Positions 17,950-26,742 of a stretch of 64,000 nt of DNA are shown here, piece after piece. Made by a program: the position numbers and the translations under genes. The notes below the pieces were generated by a model that was given only the letters and a program-made list of their open reading frames with translations, was not told where the DNA came from and made no database searches. Positions within the stretch are counted from its first letter, which is position 1, and every line of letters starts with the position of its first letter. The stretch covers positions 215,995-279,994 of the forward strand of contig NZ_MJAH01000004.1 of the NCBI RefSeq assembly GCF_001746295.1, given 5' to 3'. Origin of the DNA: Streptomyces sp. LUP47B. GTDB lineage: Bacteria > Actinomycetota > Actinomycetes > Streptomycetales > Streptomycetaceae.

Positions 17950-20900
17950 TCAGGAGCCGGTCGACTCGTGCCTCGCGAGGAGTCGGAGCAGTGTCTCCGC
18001 CTCCCCGTCGGCGCCGAGGCGTCTGTACAGAGCGATCGCCCGCTCTCCGTACCGGTGGGCCTCCTGGTCGCCGCGGGGACACAGGAACGCGGTCCGTGCG
18101 AGTCCCGCGAGCGCCTGGGCCGAGCCCAGCGGGAACTCGACGGTTTCGGCCAGTTCGAGAGCCTCCTCGTACCCTGTGAGCGCGAGGTCGAGCCGACCCG
18201 ATTCCCGTTGGACGTCAGCCGCCCCGATCTTCGCGCGCAGTGTCTCGTACGGGTTGTCGATGCCGGTGGCGACCTGTTCCGCCATGGTGAAGTGCAGCAG
18301 TGCCTCGCCCCGGCGACCGGACTGGGCGTGGGCGACCCCCATGCTGATCAGCACATCTGCTTCGCCCAGCGCGTCGCCGATGCTCCGGTGGCTGGCGAGG
18401 GCTCTGCGGTAGCAGACGAGGGCGAGGTCGGTCCGGCCCGTCGCCTGGTGCACAGCACCCAGATTGGTGTCCAAGATCGCCAGTTCGGGTCGGCCGCCGT
18501 GATCCCGCATCAACACCAGAGACCGCTCATAGCAGTCGCGGGCCTCGTCGTGGCGTCCTTGAAGACAGTGCAGCTCGCCACGGTTGTTCAGGGCCTGGGC
18601 CAGCCCGTAGGGATCCGGCAGCTCCTCGTAGATGTCTTCCATCAGCTGGACCCGGTGCAGGGCTTCGTCGTACTCACCCGCGTAATACAGCGCGATTCCC
18701 TGGACGTTGAGGCAGTCGGCCTCGCCGGGCCGATTGCCGGCCTCGCCGTACAGTGCGAGTGACTCCGCCAGGTCGGACATGGCCTGGGCGCTGCGACCGG
18801 CCGCGAGGTGGGCGCGGCCCGACTGGAGGAGCGCGTCGGCGCGGCCGTTGACGTCGTGCAGCTCCTCGTAGATCGACAGGGCCTCCGTCGCGCACCGCAG
18901 GGCGTCAGCATGATCGCGTTGCGCCAGCAGATCCGCGCGGTCCGTCAGGGCATGGGCGAGTGCGTTCCGGTTTCCGCGGGCGCGGAGGGCGGGCAGCGCC
19001 ACGTCGAAAAGCTCGGCAGCGATGTCCCAGGTCCCCCACCGCTTGAGGGATCTCGCCAGAACGCTGGGGAACAGCGCCGCGTGCTCCGGGTGATCGAGTG
19101 CGGCCGCATGCGCGACCGCCAGCAGGTTGGCACGTTCCACCGAGAGCCAGACCGAGGCGTCGTCCGCGTCGCGGAACGTCCGTGGGGCGTGGGATTTCTG
19201 CTCCGGGCTGAGCGGGATCGGCCGACGGTGCGGATGCACCAGGCGGTCGGCCTGCCGGGCGCTGACGAGGTGGCTGCCGACGAGACGGCCGACTGATGCA
19301 CGACGGTCCGCTTCCGGATCCGTGCGGGTGCCGACCTGGAGGCCGAAGGCCCGAGTCAGATCATGCAGGCGATAGCGTCCGTGTACCGGTTCTTCGAGGA
19401 GACTGGAGTCCATCAGGTCCTCGACACGCCGCTGGAGCGGTCCGTCTTCGTCGTCGAAGTCCGGCCCGGCCAGCGCGGCTGCCGCGTGGAGGGTGATGTC
19501 CGGGCCGGGGTGCAGGGCGAGGCAGCGGAACAAGCGCTGTGCAGGAGCTTCGAGTTCGGCGTACGAGAACCGGAAGACCGCCTCTATCAGGGTGTCGAAC
19601 TCGTCCAGCGGATTGGCCGCGTGCGTCAGCCGGTCGAGCAGGTCCTGGAGTGCCCACGAGTCACGGTGGCGAAAACGGCTCGCCAAAAGGTGGATGGCCA
19701 GGGGGTGGCACGCGCAGGCCTCCACGACTTTCGCCAGCGCTTCGGGCTCGGCGGAGGCTCTCGTGGAGCCCACGACCCGACTGAAGAGAGCCGCCGCCTC
19801 GGCCCGGGACAGCGTGTCCACGAACAGGGACGAGGCACTGTCGAGTCCGGACAGTCGGCTGCGGGCGGTCACGATGACCCGACATGTGGGTGCGCCGGGC
19901 AGCAGGGAGGTGACCTGAGCGGCGTCCCTGGCGTTGTCGAGCACCACGAGCGCACGGCGCCGCGCGGTCCACTCCCGCCACCTCGCCGCCCTCTCGTCCG
20001 TCGTGGCGGGCAACTCGCCGGACCACCCGGCCGAGTGCAGCAGGATCGCGAGGGCCTCCGCCGGGGCGAGGGGCTGGCGGCTGCCGAAACCCCGCAGGTC
20101 CACGAAGAACAGACCGTCCGGGTAGGCAGCGCGCAGCCGGTGGGCTGCGTGTACGGCGAGTGTCGTCTTGCCGATTCCGGGCATACCGTGCACGACGGTG
20201 ACGGGCAGGGCGTCCGGTGTGCCGTTGTCCGCCGCGGAGGCGGCCAACAGGATGCGCAGTTCACCGACGCGGCCGGTGAAGTCGCGGGTGTCCCGGGGCA
20301 GGCAGTCGCGCGGTTCCTGCGCGGCGGCCGCAACAGGGGGCCCGGCCTCCGTGCCCAGGAGAGTGTGGTCCTGTTCGAGCATGCGGAGATGGAGTTCCTG
20401 GAGTTCCGAGCCAGGTTCGATGCCCTGGCTCTCGTGCAGCCTTTCACGAGTGTCGCGATAGACGGCGAGAGCCTCGTCGTGACGCCCGGAGCGGTACAGG
20501 ACCAGCATCAGGGAACCGACCACCTTCTGGGCGAAGGGGTTCTGTGACGCAAGCTCCTGGAGTTCGCCGACCAGGTCCGCGTGGCGCCCCAACTCCATCT
20601 CCAGACCGATGCGCTCCTCCCGGACCCGGCGATGGTCCTCGGTCAGCCGCGACCGCACGGACAGTGCCCAGGAGTTGTCATTGAACTCGGTCAACGGATC
20701 GCCGCGCCACAGGGCTTCAGCAGTGCGCAGCAGCCCGATCGCGAGCTCGCGTTCACCTCGTGCCCCGGCGGCCGCCGCATCCTTACGCAGGCGCTGGAAA
20801 CGCAGCAGGTCGATGTCCTCCGGATCGACCCGCAGTTGGTACAGCCGGGGGGAGGGCCGCTCGACCCGCGCCAGGTCGTCGCCCACCGCCCTGCGTAATC

Positions 20901-21120
20901 GACTTCGCAACCGCGAGAGATAACTGTGCAGGGTGTCCTGCGCGGTTGGTGGCGGATCCCCGTTCCAGACGCGGTCCATCAGCGCGTCCACGGAGACCGG
21001 CTCCCCCCGAGCGTGTACCAGGGTGGCCAGCACGCAGCGCTCTTTCAGCGATCCGAGTTCGTGCTGTTGCCGCCCGTGCCACAGCTCAAGAGGTCCTAGA
21101 GCAAGAAGTTCCACGATCAC
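17950..21120 (-). CDS. AfsR-like SARP regulator (BTAD, NB-ARC, TPR)
   Basis: Large pathway-type transcriptional activator, 1056 residues from GTG 21120; GTG 21114 is an alternative and the upstream frame has no good start. Winged helix about 1-90 (LLALGPLELWHG start), BTAD helices about 95-240 (DEALAVYRDTRERL), NB-ARC ATPase about 270-520 with Walker A GMPGIGKTT and Walker B ALVVLDNA, then TPR-like repeats to the end (YNNRGELHCLQGRHDEARDCY-type units). Codon 75 is TTA (20896-20898), so translation should depend on the bldA tRNA and occur late in growth. It is divergent from the GT-B-like gene at 21382, which also has a TTA codon. No antibiotic cluster is adjacent, so its target is unknown. 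Confidence 0.9.
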   Translation of the reverse strand: MIVELLALGPLELWHGRQQHELGSLKERCVLATLVHARGEPVSVDALMDRVWNGDPPPTAQDTLHSYLSRLRSRLRRAVGDDLARVERPSPRLYQLRVDPEDIDLLRFQRLRKDAAAAGARGERELAIGLLRTAEALWRGDPLTEFNDNSWALSVRSRLTEDHRRVREERIGLEMELGRHADLVGELQELASQNPFAQKVVGSLMLVLYRSGRHDEALAVYRDTRERLHESQGIEPGSELQELHLRMLEQDHTLLGTEAGPPVAAAAQEPRDCLPRDTRDFTGRVGELRILLAASAADNGTPDALPVTVVHGMPGIGKTTLAVHAAHRLRAAYPDGLFFVDLRGFGSRQPLAPAEALAILLHSAGWSGELPATTDERAARWREWTARRRALVVLDNARDAAQVTSLLPGAPTCRVIVTARSRLSGLDSASSLFVDTLSRAEAAALFSRVVGSTRASAEPEALAKVVEACACHPLAIHLLASRFRHRDSWALQDLLDRLTHAANPLDEFDTLIEAVFRFSYAELEAPAQRLFRCLALHPGPDITLHAAAALAGPDFDDEDGPLQRRVEDLMDSSLLEEPVHGRYRLHDLTRAFGLQVGTRTDPEADRRASVGRLVGSHLVSARQADRLVHPHRRPIPLSPEQKSHAPRTFRDADDASVWLSVERANLLAVAHAAALDHPEHAALFPSVLARSLKRWGTWDIAAELFDVALPALRARGNRNALAHALTDRADLLAQRDHADALRCATEALSIYEELHDVNGRADALLQSGRAHLAAGRSAQAMSDLAESLALYGEAGNRPGEADCLNVQGIALYYAGEYDEALHRVQLMEDIYEELPDPYGLAQALNNRGELHCLQGRHDEARDCYERSLVLMRDHGGRPELAILDTNLGAVHQATGRTDLALVCYRRALASHRSIGDALGEADVLISMGVAHAQSGRRGEALLHFTMAEQVATGIDNPYETLRAKIGAADVQRESGRLDLALTGYEEALELAETVEFPLGSAQALAGLARTAFLCPRGDQEAHRYGERAIALYRRLGADGEAETLLRLLARHESTGS

Positions 21121-21381
21121 CCCCGGTGGGTGTACCTCTTCCTGCAACTTCGGCAGTGCTCGCACATTTGTCCAGCACTTCGGGCAACTGTTCTGCTGAA
21201 TCCGGGGGTGAAGACAGAGGCGCACCGGAGCGTGAGGGGGCGCACATGGCCCGGATGCTCGGTTGTGCGGCTGTGCAGGATTTCTGCAAGCCCGCCATCC
21301 AGACGCCCGGGCACGCTTCTGTCATCGGCCGGCCGTTTCCGCGGCCGCGAAGGCACGAAGGAGAACCGGGGGAGTTCAACG

Positions 21382-22638
21382 ATGAGCGTGACAGTGCCGG
21401 AGTCGCACTGGCGTCATGTACCGGTGCGACTCGACGTCGAGCGCTGGGCCACCAGAAGGCCCCGCAGGAGAGTCCTGGTCGTGGTGCACACGGTGATCGC
21501 CGGGCAGCGGCTGCTCGACGCGATACGCCTGCTGGAAGGCGACGTACGGGTGCAGGTCGTCTTCACCCAGGCACCCGACGTGTTCAGCAACGGAGTGGCG
21601 GAGTTCCTGGAACGGCTGAGGGGCCTCGTGCTGCCGTGGAGTCAGGCGGTGCAGACGGAGTTCGACCTCGGTCTGGCCGCGAGCCACGGCAGCCTCCACG
21701 AACTCCAGACACCCGTGATCGTGCTTCCGCACGGGGCCGGACACAACAAGGTCACCTCGGCCGCCCGAGGCGGCCGCCCGGTCGCGCAGCGCGATGTCTA
21801 CGGTCTCAGCAGGCAGCGTCTGGTACGAGACGGCGCGGTGGTGCCCGAGGTGGTCGTACTGGCCCATCAGGAAGAGCTGACCAGGCTCGGCCGTGAATGC
21901 CCCGAAGCCCTGCCGGTGGCCGAAGTGGTGGGCGATCCGTGTTTCGACCGCATCGCCGTCAGCCTCCCTCTCCGGGCCCTGTACCGCGATGCTCTGGGGG
22001 TGAGGGCTGGGCAGCGGCTCGTCCTCGTCTGTTCCACCTGGGGACCCGACTCGGTCCTGGGGCAGGGCTGGGACATCCTGGAGCGGCTGGTCGGCGAACT
22101 CCCCCGGGACGAGTTCCGGATCGCCGCACTCCTGCATCCGCACGTCTGGAACGCCCACGGCGACTGGCAGGTCCGTGCCTGGCTCGCCGGGCTGGCCCGC
22201 GCAGGACTGACCCTGGTCAGCCCGCACGGCGACTGGACCGGGGCACTCGTGGCTGCCGACTACATCGTGGGCGATCACGGCTCGGTTTCTCTGTACGGTG
22301 CGATGACCGGCGTACCCATCCTTATGGCGGGTCGGTCCGACGCCGACGTGGATCCGGGCTCGCCGCTCGCCGAACTCATGTCCTTCGCGCCCCGACTGCA
22401 CGCGGACCGTCCGCTGCGGCCACAACTCAAGCGCAGCTCCACGTCCTGGCGTCCGCATCGATGTGAACGGGTGGCGGCCCGCATCTCCTCCGAGCCCGGC
22501 CGCTTCGAACGCAGGATGCGCGCGCTGCTCTACCGCAAACTACGATTACGGGCCCCCACCACCCGGGCCACGACACAGCCGGCGCGCCTCCCGCTCACGG
22601 TGCGCTACGACGAACCGGGCAGCGTGACGAGGCCATGA
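21382..22638 (+). CDS. GT-B-fold protein, possible glycosyl- or glycerophosphotransferase
   Basis: 418 residues from ATG 21382 (GGGGGAG upstream). I cannot name it. The N-terminal half has a Rossmann-like start (RRVLVVVHTVIAGQRLLDAIR) and PHGAGHNK; the C-terminal half has ALLHPHVWN and, about 40 residues on, ADYIVGDHGSVSLYGAMTGVP, which recalls the second domain of CDP-glycerol glycerophosphotransferases and other GT-B enzymes. The C-terminus is basic. Codon 389 is TTA (22546-22548), so it is bldA-dependent. Its stop overlaps the next start as ATGA, so the two are a unit. Divergent from the SARP gene, which may control it. Confidence 0.6.
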   Translation: MSVTVPESHWRHVPVRLDVERWATRRPRRRVLVVVHTVIAGQRLLDAIRLLEGDVRVQVVFTQAPDVFSNGVAEFLERLRGLVLPWSQAVQTEFDLGLAASHGSLHELQTPVIVLPHGAGHNKVTSAARGGRPVAQRDVYGLSRQRLVRDGAVVPEVVVLAHQEELTRLGRECPEALPVAEVVGDPCFDRIAVSLPLRALYRDALGVRAGQRLVLVCSTWGPDSVLGQGWDILERLVGELPRDEFRIAALLHPHVWNAHGDWQVRAWLAGLARAGLTLVSPHGDWTGALVAADYIVGDHGSVSLYGAMTGVPILMAGRSDADVDPGSPLAELMSFAPRLHADRPLRPQLKRSSTSWRPHRCERVAARISSEPGRFERRMRALLYRKLRLRAPTTRATTQPARLPLTVRYDEPGSVTRP

Positions 22639-23153
22639 CGGGGCTTGTCGCCGTCACGCTGTGCACCGCCGTGTCCCCGGGCACGAGCGCGTACGGTCCT
22701 GTGCACCGGGTCCGCACCGTGCTGCTGAACCCGGACACCGGGGCCCGGACCGTGGACGAGCACGTCCGGGTCCGGCTTCCCGCACCGAAGCGCTGGTCTC
22801 CGCTCGGTGACGTGCTGATCGGGCACGGCACCGGGCCGAGCGGGGTCACCGAGACGGCGGCCGCGCATCCGGGCGCTCTCGTGGTGGCAGCGCATCGGGG
22901 TTCCCGCTGCTGGCTGCGGTTCGGTCCGGACGGAACCGTGATCGAGTTCGAGTCCCGCGGGGCGGGGGAGCCCGCTGAGGAGTGGGCGGCCGTCGCCTCG
23001 CTGGCTCATTCCTGGCTGGTGGCCGGACTGTCCGTCGGGGGATTCGGTTCGTCGGCTCGGCTCTGGTGCTCGGACTCTCCGTCCCCCAACTGCCGCAGCC
23101 GCTGCCGCGAGGACTCTGCCTCGTCCGAACGTGACCGGCCCACAGAAGTGTAG
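22635..23153 (+). CDS. Hypothetical protein coupled to the GT-B-like gene
   Basis: 172 residues; ATG 22635 overlaps the previous stop. No family recognised. Residues 1-125 look folded (VRTVLLNPDTGARTVDEHV, GALVVAAHRGSRCWLRFG, then FESRGAGEPAEEWAAVASLAH), while the last 45 are serine- and cysteine-rich and read across the 3' end of the STAND gene. The frame overlaps that gene, on the other strand, by 148 bp (23006-23153), so either the tail is real and shaped by the overlap, or a stop was lost. Probably works with its upstream partner. Confidence 0.5.
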   Translation: MTGLVAVTLCTAVSPGTSAYGPVHRVRTVLLNPDTGARTVDEHVRVRLPAPKRWSPLGDVLIGHGTGPSGVTETAAAHPGALVVAAHRGSRCWLRFGPDGTVIEFESRGAGEPAEEWAAVASLAHSWLVAGLSVGGFGSSARLWCSDSPSPNCRSRCREDSASSERDRPTEV

Positions 23154-25201
23154 AGCTCCAGTGCTTGCCGGTAGTGCTCGCGGGCCACCTGCGCCTGCCC
23201 GCGACGTTCGGCGACCTCGGCCAGACCTGCCGTGGCGCGGGCCGTCTCGTAGTTCGCGGTCAGGCCGCGCAGCGTCGCCAGCGCGGCGACGAAGTTCTCC
23301 TGCGCCTGGTCGCACTGGTCCAGGGCGAGATGAGCACGGCCCAGCAGGGTGGCCGCGCGGGCCGCGTTGTAGGTGTCGCCCGCCTCCTGCAGCACGGTGC
23401 GGGCGGCACGAGCGTGGCGGGCCGCCTCCAGCGCAGGCCCGGTGGCGAGGGCGATGTCACCGAGGTTCATCCGGGCCAGAGCCGCGGCCCGCACGTCACC
23501 GCACGCCGGCAGCTCCGCCGCGGCGCGCCGGAAGAGGACGGCGGCTTCGTCGAGACGGCCGAGGCGCTGCAGGGCGAGCCCACGGTAGTTGAGTGTGCGA
23601 GCCCGGCCGAGCCGGTCACCAGCCTCCAGGAAGAGCTGGGCCGCGCGTTCGAACATCTCCAGGGCCCGGTTGTAATGCCCGGAACCGAGCTGCCCCACGC
23701 CACCCGAGGTGAGCATCCGGCACGCGGCCGCGATGTCCCCCAACTCCTCGGCCGCCGCGAGCCCTTCCTCGTGTGCGGCATGCCAGTCGTCGTAGAACTT
23801 GCGCCGCAGGAACAGTGGCCACAGGGCATCGGCGAGCTGCCAGCCGACGCTCGGGAAGCCGGCGGAGCGGGACCGACGGATCACGGCCATCAGGTTGGCC
23901 AACTCCCGCTCCAGCCAGTCGAGGGCGGCATCGGGATCGTCGTCGGTTTCCGTCGTGACCACGGGTCCGGGACCGTAGTCGCGGGCCATCGTGCGGTGTT
24001 GCGGATCGATGACCTCCTCGGCTCGGGTGGCGCTCGCCAGATAGTGGTCGGCGATACGGCGAAAGGCCATCGCGCGCTCATGTCCCGGCTCGTCCTCCCG
24101 CGCCCTCGCGGCGGCGTGCAGGCGGACGAGGTCGTGAAAGCGGTGACGATCCTCTCCGGCGTCCACGAGCAGGCTCGCATCGTGCAGAGTGTCCAGCAGC
24201 TCCGCCGCATCCTCACCGGCAAGCACCGCGGCCGCCACCGGGCTCGCGAACTCCGGACCGGGATGCAGTCCCAGCAGCCGGTAAAGGCGGGCGGCAGGAG
24301 GCGGCAGCGCCCGGTACGACAGATCGAGCGCCGCACGCACATTGTGGTCGCCGTCGATCGCCAGCACCTCCAGCCGGTCGCGCTCCGCGGCGAGTGCGCG
24401 GACCATCGTGGTGATACGCCGTTCCGGCCGTGCCGCGAGCCGGGCCCCGGCGACCCGCACGGCCAGCGGCAGGCCGGCGCACAACTCGACAAGAGTGCGC
24501 GCGTCCTCGGGTTGCGCGGCCACCCTGCCGTCGGACAGGGTGGCCGCCAGCAGTTCGACCGCCGCCTCGGGGCCCAGTGGTTCCACGTGGACGGAGCAGC
24601 CGCCATCCACGGTCAGGCCCGGCAGCCGGTTGCGGCTGGTCACCGCCGTCACGTTTCTGCCGGCAGGCAGCAACGGGCGGACCTGGGCCGCGGTCGAGGC
24701 GTCGTCGAGCAGTACGACGAGGCGCCGGTCGGCGGTCAGGGATCTGTACAGCGCCGCCCGCTCGGCGAGCGTCTCGGGCACCTGCTGCGCGGGAATTCCC
24801 AGGGCCCGGAGGAAGCGCCCGAGCACCTCTTCCGGGAGCGCCGGTCCGTCAGGGGCCTGCGCCCCAAGGTCGGCGTAGAGCTGCCCGGCCGGGAAATGGG
24901 GACGCAACGTGTGCAGCCACTTCAGGGCGAGCGTGGTCTTTCCGACCCCGCCCAGGCCGCTCACCGCGGCCAGTGCGGGACGCTCCTCCCGCACAGCTCG
25001 GGTCCGGTGCCGCTCAAGTGCCTCAAACTCCTGGGACCGGTCGACCACGTGCATGGACGGTGGGAGCTGCCAGGGCGCCTGACCCACGCCGCGTGGTTCG
25101 GAGCCGATGCGAATACCGCCGTACACCGAACCCGCCTGGATGGTCGGACCGTGCACCGTGCCGCTCAACTCGTTGTCCGACCTGAGCTCGTGGCTTCGCA
25201 C
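23006..25201 (-). CDS. STAND (NB-ARC-TPR) NLR-like protein with N-terminal amyloid-signalling-like motif
   Basis: 731 residues from GTG 25201, preceded by a GGGGGGG run; a longer TTG start at 25321 is less likely. Residues 12-30 are the motif LSGTVHGPTIQAGSVYGGI (HGP 17-19, Gln22), like the end of the 17186 protein. NB-ARC about 60-330: Walker A SGLGGVGKTT (81-90), Walker B RLVVLLDDA, sensor TSRNRLPGL, then a winged-helix-like part. TPR units fill about 430-700. This is the architecture of bacterial NLR-like sensors, which oligomerise when a ligand meets the TPR part; the N-terminal motif would then seed a partner effector. No DNA-binding domain, so not a SARP. The sensed signal is unknown. 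Confidence 0.85.
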   Translation of the reverse strand: MRSHELRSDNELSGTVHGPTIQAGSVYGGIRIGSEPRGVGQAPWQLPPSMHVVDRSQEFEALERHRTRAVREERPALAAVSGLGGVGKTTLALKWLHTLRPHFPAGQLYADLGAQAPDGPALPEEVLGRFLRALGIPAQQVPETLAERAALYRSLTADRRLVVLLDDASTAAQVRPLLPAGRNVTAVTSRNRLPGLTVDGGCSVHVEPLGPEAAVELLAATLSDGRVAAQPEDARTLVELCAGLPLAVRVAGARLAARPERRITTMVRALAAERDRLEVLAIDGDHNVRAALDLSYRALPPPAARLYRLLGLHPGPEFASPVAAAVLAGEDAAELLDTLHDASLLVDAGEDRHRFHDLVRLHAAARAREDEPGHERAMAFRRIADHYLASATRAEEVIDPQHRTMARDYGPGPVVTTETDDDPDAALDWLERELANLMAVIRRSRSAGFPSVGWQLADALWPLFLRRKFYDDWHAAHEEGLAAAEELGDIAAACRMLTSGGVGQLGSGHYNRALEMFERAAQLFLEAGDRLGRARTLNYRGLALQRLGRLDEAAVLFRRAAAELPACGDVRAAALARMNLGDIALATGPALEAARHARAARTVLQEAGDTYNAARAATLLGRAHLALDQCDQAQENFVAALATLRGLTANYETARATAGLAEVAERRGQAQVAREHYRQALELYTSVGRSRSDEAESSRQRLRQLGDGESEHQSRADEPNPPTDSPATSQE

Positions 25202-25329
25202 GTGTGCCCCCCCGCCGCGTGTAAGTACCGACTCCCAGAACAGATCCTTTCCGTACGTGTGATCGATATCCCTGGTCGGCGCGCAAATTCGGTTGACCGT
25301 GCCGAGTTCGGACGGGCCCAATACCTTTC

Positions 25330-26442
25330 ATGGCCGACATCCAGGGCACGTACGACGATCTGTTCTCCGCGGTCCCCAACAAGCTGGCAGAGCTGCTGGC
25401 GGAGGGCGATGTCGGAGGATCCGTGGCCGTCTTCGTGGACGGTGAACCGGTGGTGGACGTCTGGGCCGGCCACGCCGACGCCGCTCGGACGGCCCCGTGG
25501 GAGCGGGACACGATCACCAACGTCTTCTCCACGACCAAGACGATGACGGCGCTGTGTGGGCTGATCCTCGCCGACCGCGGCGATCTCGACCTGGACGCCC
25601 CGGTCGCCCGGTACTGGCCGGAGTTCGCCGCCGCAGGCAAGGAGAAGGTGCTGGTACGGCATCTGCTCTCGCACACCGCGGGACTGCCCCACTGGGAGGG
25701 CCCGGTCGAGGAGCTCTACGACTGGCCGGCCGCCACCGCCCGGCTCGCCGCCCAGCCGCTGCTCTGGGAGCCGGGCACCGCGGCCGGCTACCACTCGCTG
25801 ACTCAGGGGTTCCTGGTCGGCGAGGTCCTGCGCCGGATCACCGGCCGTACCGTCGGCGAGTTCCTGGCCCAGGAGGTGACCGGGCCGCTCGGAGCCGATT
25901 TCCACATCGGACTCTCCGCCGAACACGATCACCGCGTCGCCCTCACGGTCCCGCCGCCCGGACGGGACGAGGACTACACCGCGGGGGCCGCCACCCCCGG
26001 CCCCGACGCGACACCCTCCGCCGGGACCGCCCTGCGCGTCCGGGACGGCAACAGCGTGGCGTGGCGGCGCGCCCAGATCCCCGCCGCCAGTGGGTTCGGC
26101 AACGCCCGTTCCATCGCGCTCGTCCAGTCCGCGCTCGCCTGCGAAGGCACGGTCCGGGGCGTACGGCTGCTGTCGGCCGCAGGCGCCCGGCGGGCCCGGG
26201 AGGAGCAGTTCGCCGGCGAGGACCGTGTGATCGGCATGACCCAGCGGTACGGCCTGGGCTACGGCCTCTTCGGCAACACCTTCGGCTGGGGCGGCTGGGG
26301 CGGTTCCCTCGTCATGATCGACCCGGACGCCCGCATGGTGGTGGCGTACGCGACCAACCAGATGCGTGAACCCGCCGCGGACACCCGGGGGTTGGACCTC
26401 GTCATGTCCGCCTACGACGGCCTCCAGGGGCTGAGCCGCTGA
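25330..26442 (+). CDS. Serine hydrolase of the beta-lactamase/esterase (class C-like) family
   Basis: 370 residues, no signal peptide, so cytosolic; most such enzymes are esterases rather than beta-lactamases. Nucleophile Ser67 and Lys70 in STTK; Tyr of the second motif in AGYHSLTQG (about 154); HTAGLPHW supports the family. The C-terminus has GWGGWGGS in place of the KTG-type box. The ATG has no clear ribosome site and could be leaderless. Its start is 128 bp from the divergent STAND start. Substrate unknown. Confidence 0.85.
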   Translation: MADIQGTYDDLFSAVPNKLAELLAEGDVGGSVAVFVDGEPVVDVWAGHADAARTAPWERDTITNVFSTTKTMTALCGLILADRGDLDLDAPVARYWPEFAAAGKEKVLVRHLLSHTAGLPHWEGPVEELYDWPAATARLAAQPLLWEPGTAAGYHSLTQGFLVGEVLRRITGRTVGEFLAQEVTGPLGADFHIGLSAEHDHRVALTVPPPGRDEDYTAGAATPGPDATPSAGTALRVRDGNSVAWRRAQIPAASGFGNARSIALVQSALACEGTVRGVRLLSAAGARRAREEQFAGEDRVIGMTQRYGLGYGLFGNTFGWGGWGGSLVMIDPDARMVVAYATNQMREPAADTRGLDLVMSAYDGLQGLSR

Positions 26443-26523
26443 CCGCGGAAAACCCCGTGCGCCGACCCGGCCGGCTCCCTACACTCGCCATGACCGGGAA
26501 CGACGAGTGAGGGGAGTACGGCC

Positions 26524-26640
26524 ATGTGCGTGCGCACAGCTGTCGCCGTTCCCCGGACGTCGTACGACGTGATCCTCGTGTCCCCGACCCTCCGGTGCCC
26601 GCTGCGCGGCCGGCGCCGGATGCCCGTGACGACTGTCTGA
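26524..26640 (+). CDS. Possible small protein (38 aa)
   Basis: ATG 26524 follows GAGGGGAG at good spacing and a 38-codon frame runs to TGA 26640. The product is basic with two cysteines (MCVRTAVAVP start, RCPLRGRRRMPVTTV end). It could be a leader peptide for the EF-G paralogue 102 bp downstream. Only the ribosome site supports it; the rest of 26443-26742 shows nothing else. Confidence 0.35.
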   Translation: MCVRTAVAVPRTSYDVILVSPTLRCPLRGRRRMPVTTV

Positions 26641-26742
26641 ACGGTCGAGCACCGCCGTAGCACGCCCATGTGACGTGCCGTCATGTCGTCGTACGGGCCA
26701 TTGCGCAGCCCTGTCATCACCGCATCCGAAAGGCCATGGGCC

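Noticed and set aside
25199-25321. Longer start of the STAND gene at TTG 25321
   Set aside because: It adds 40 residues of no pattern and has no good ribosome site, while GTG 25201 has a G-rich site and puts the motif at the N-terminus.
16933-25400. tRNA-Leu as integration site of a mobile island
   Set aside because: No integrase and no repeat of the tRNA 3' end was found downstream; the region is accessory-looking but no element could be delimited.
23165-25546. Plus-strand frame of 793 codons
   Set aside because: Antisense of the STAND gene; the NB-ARC motifs on the minus strand are clear.
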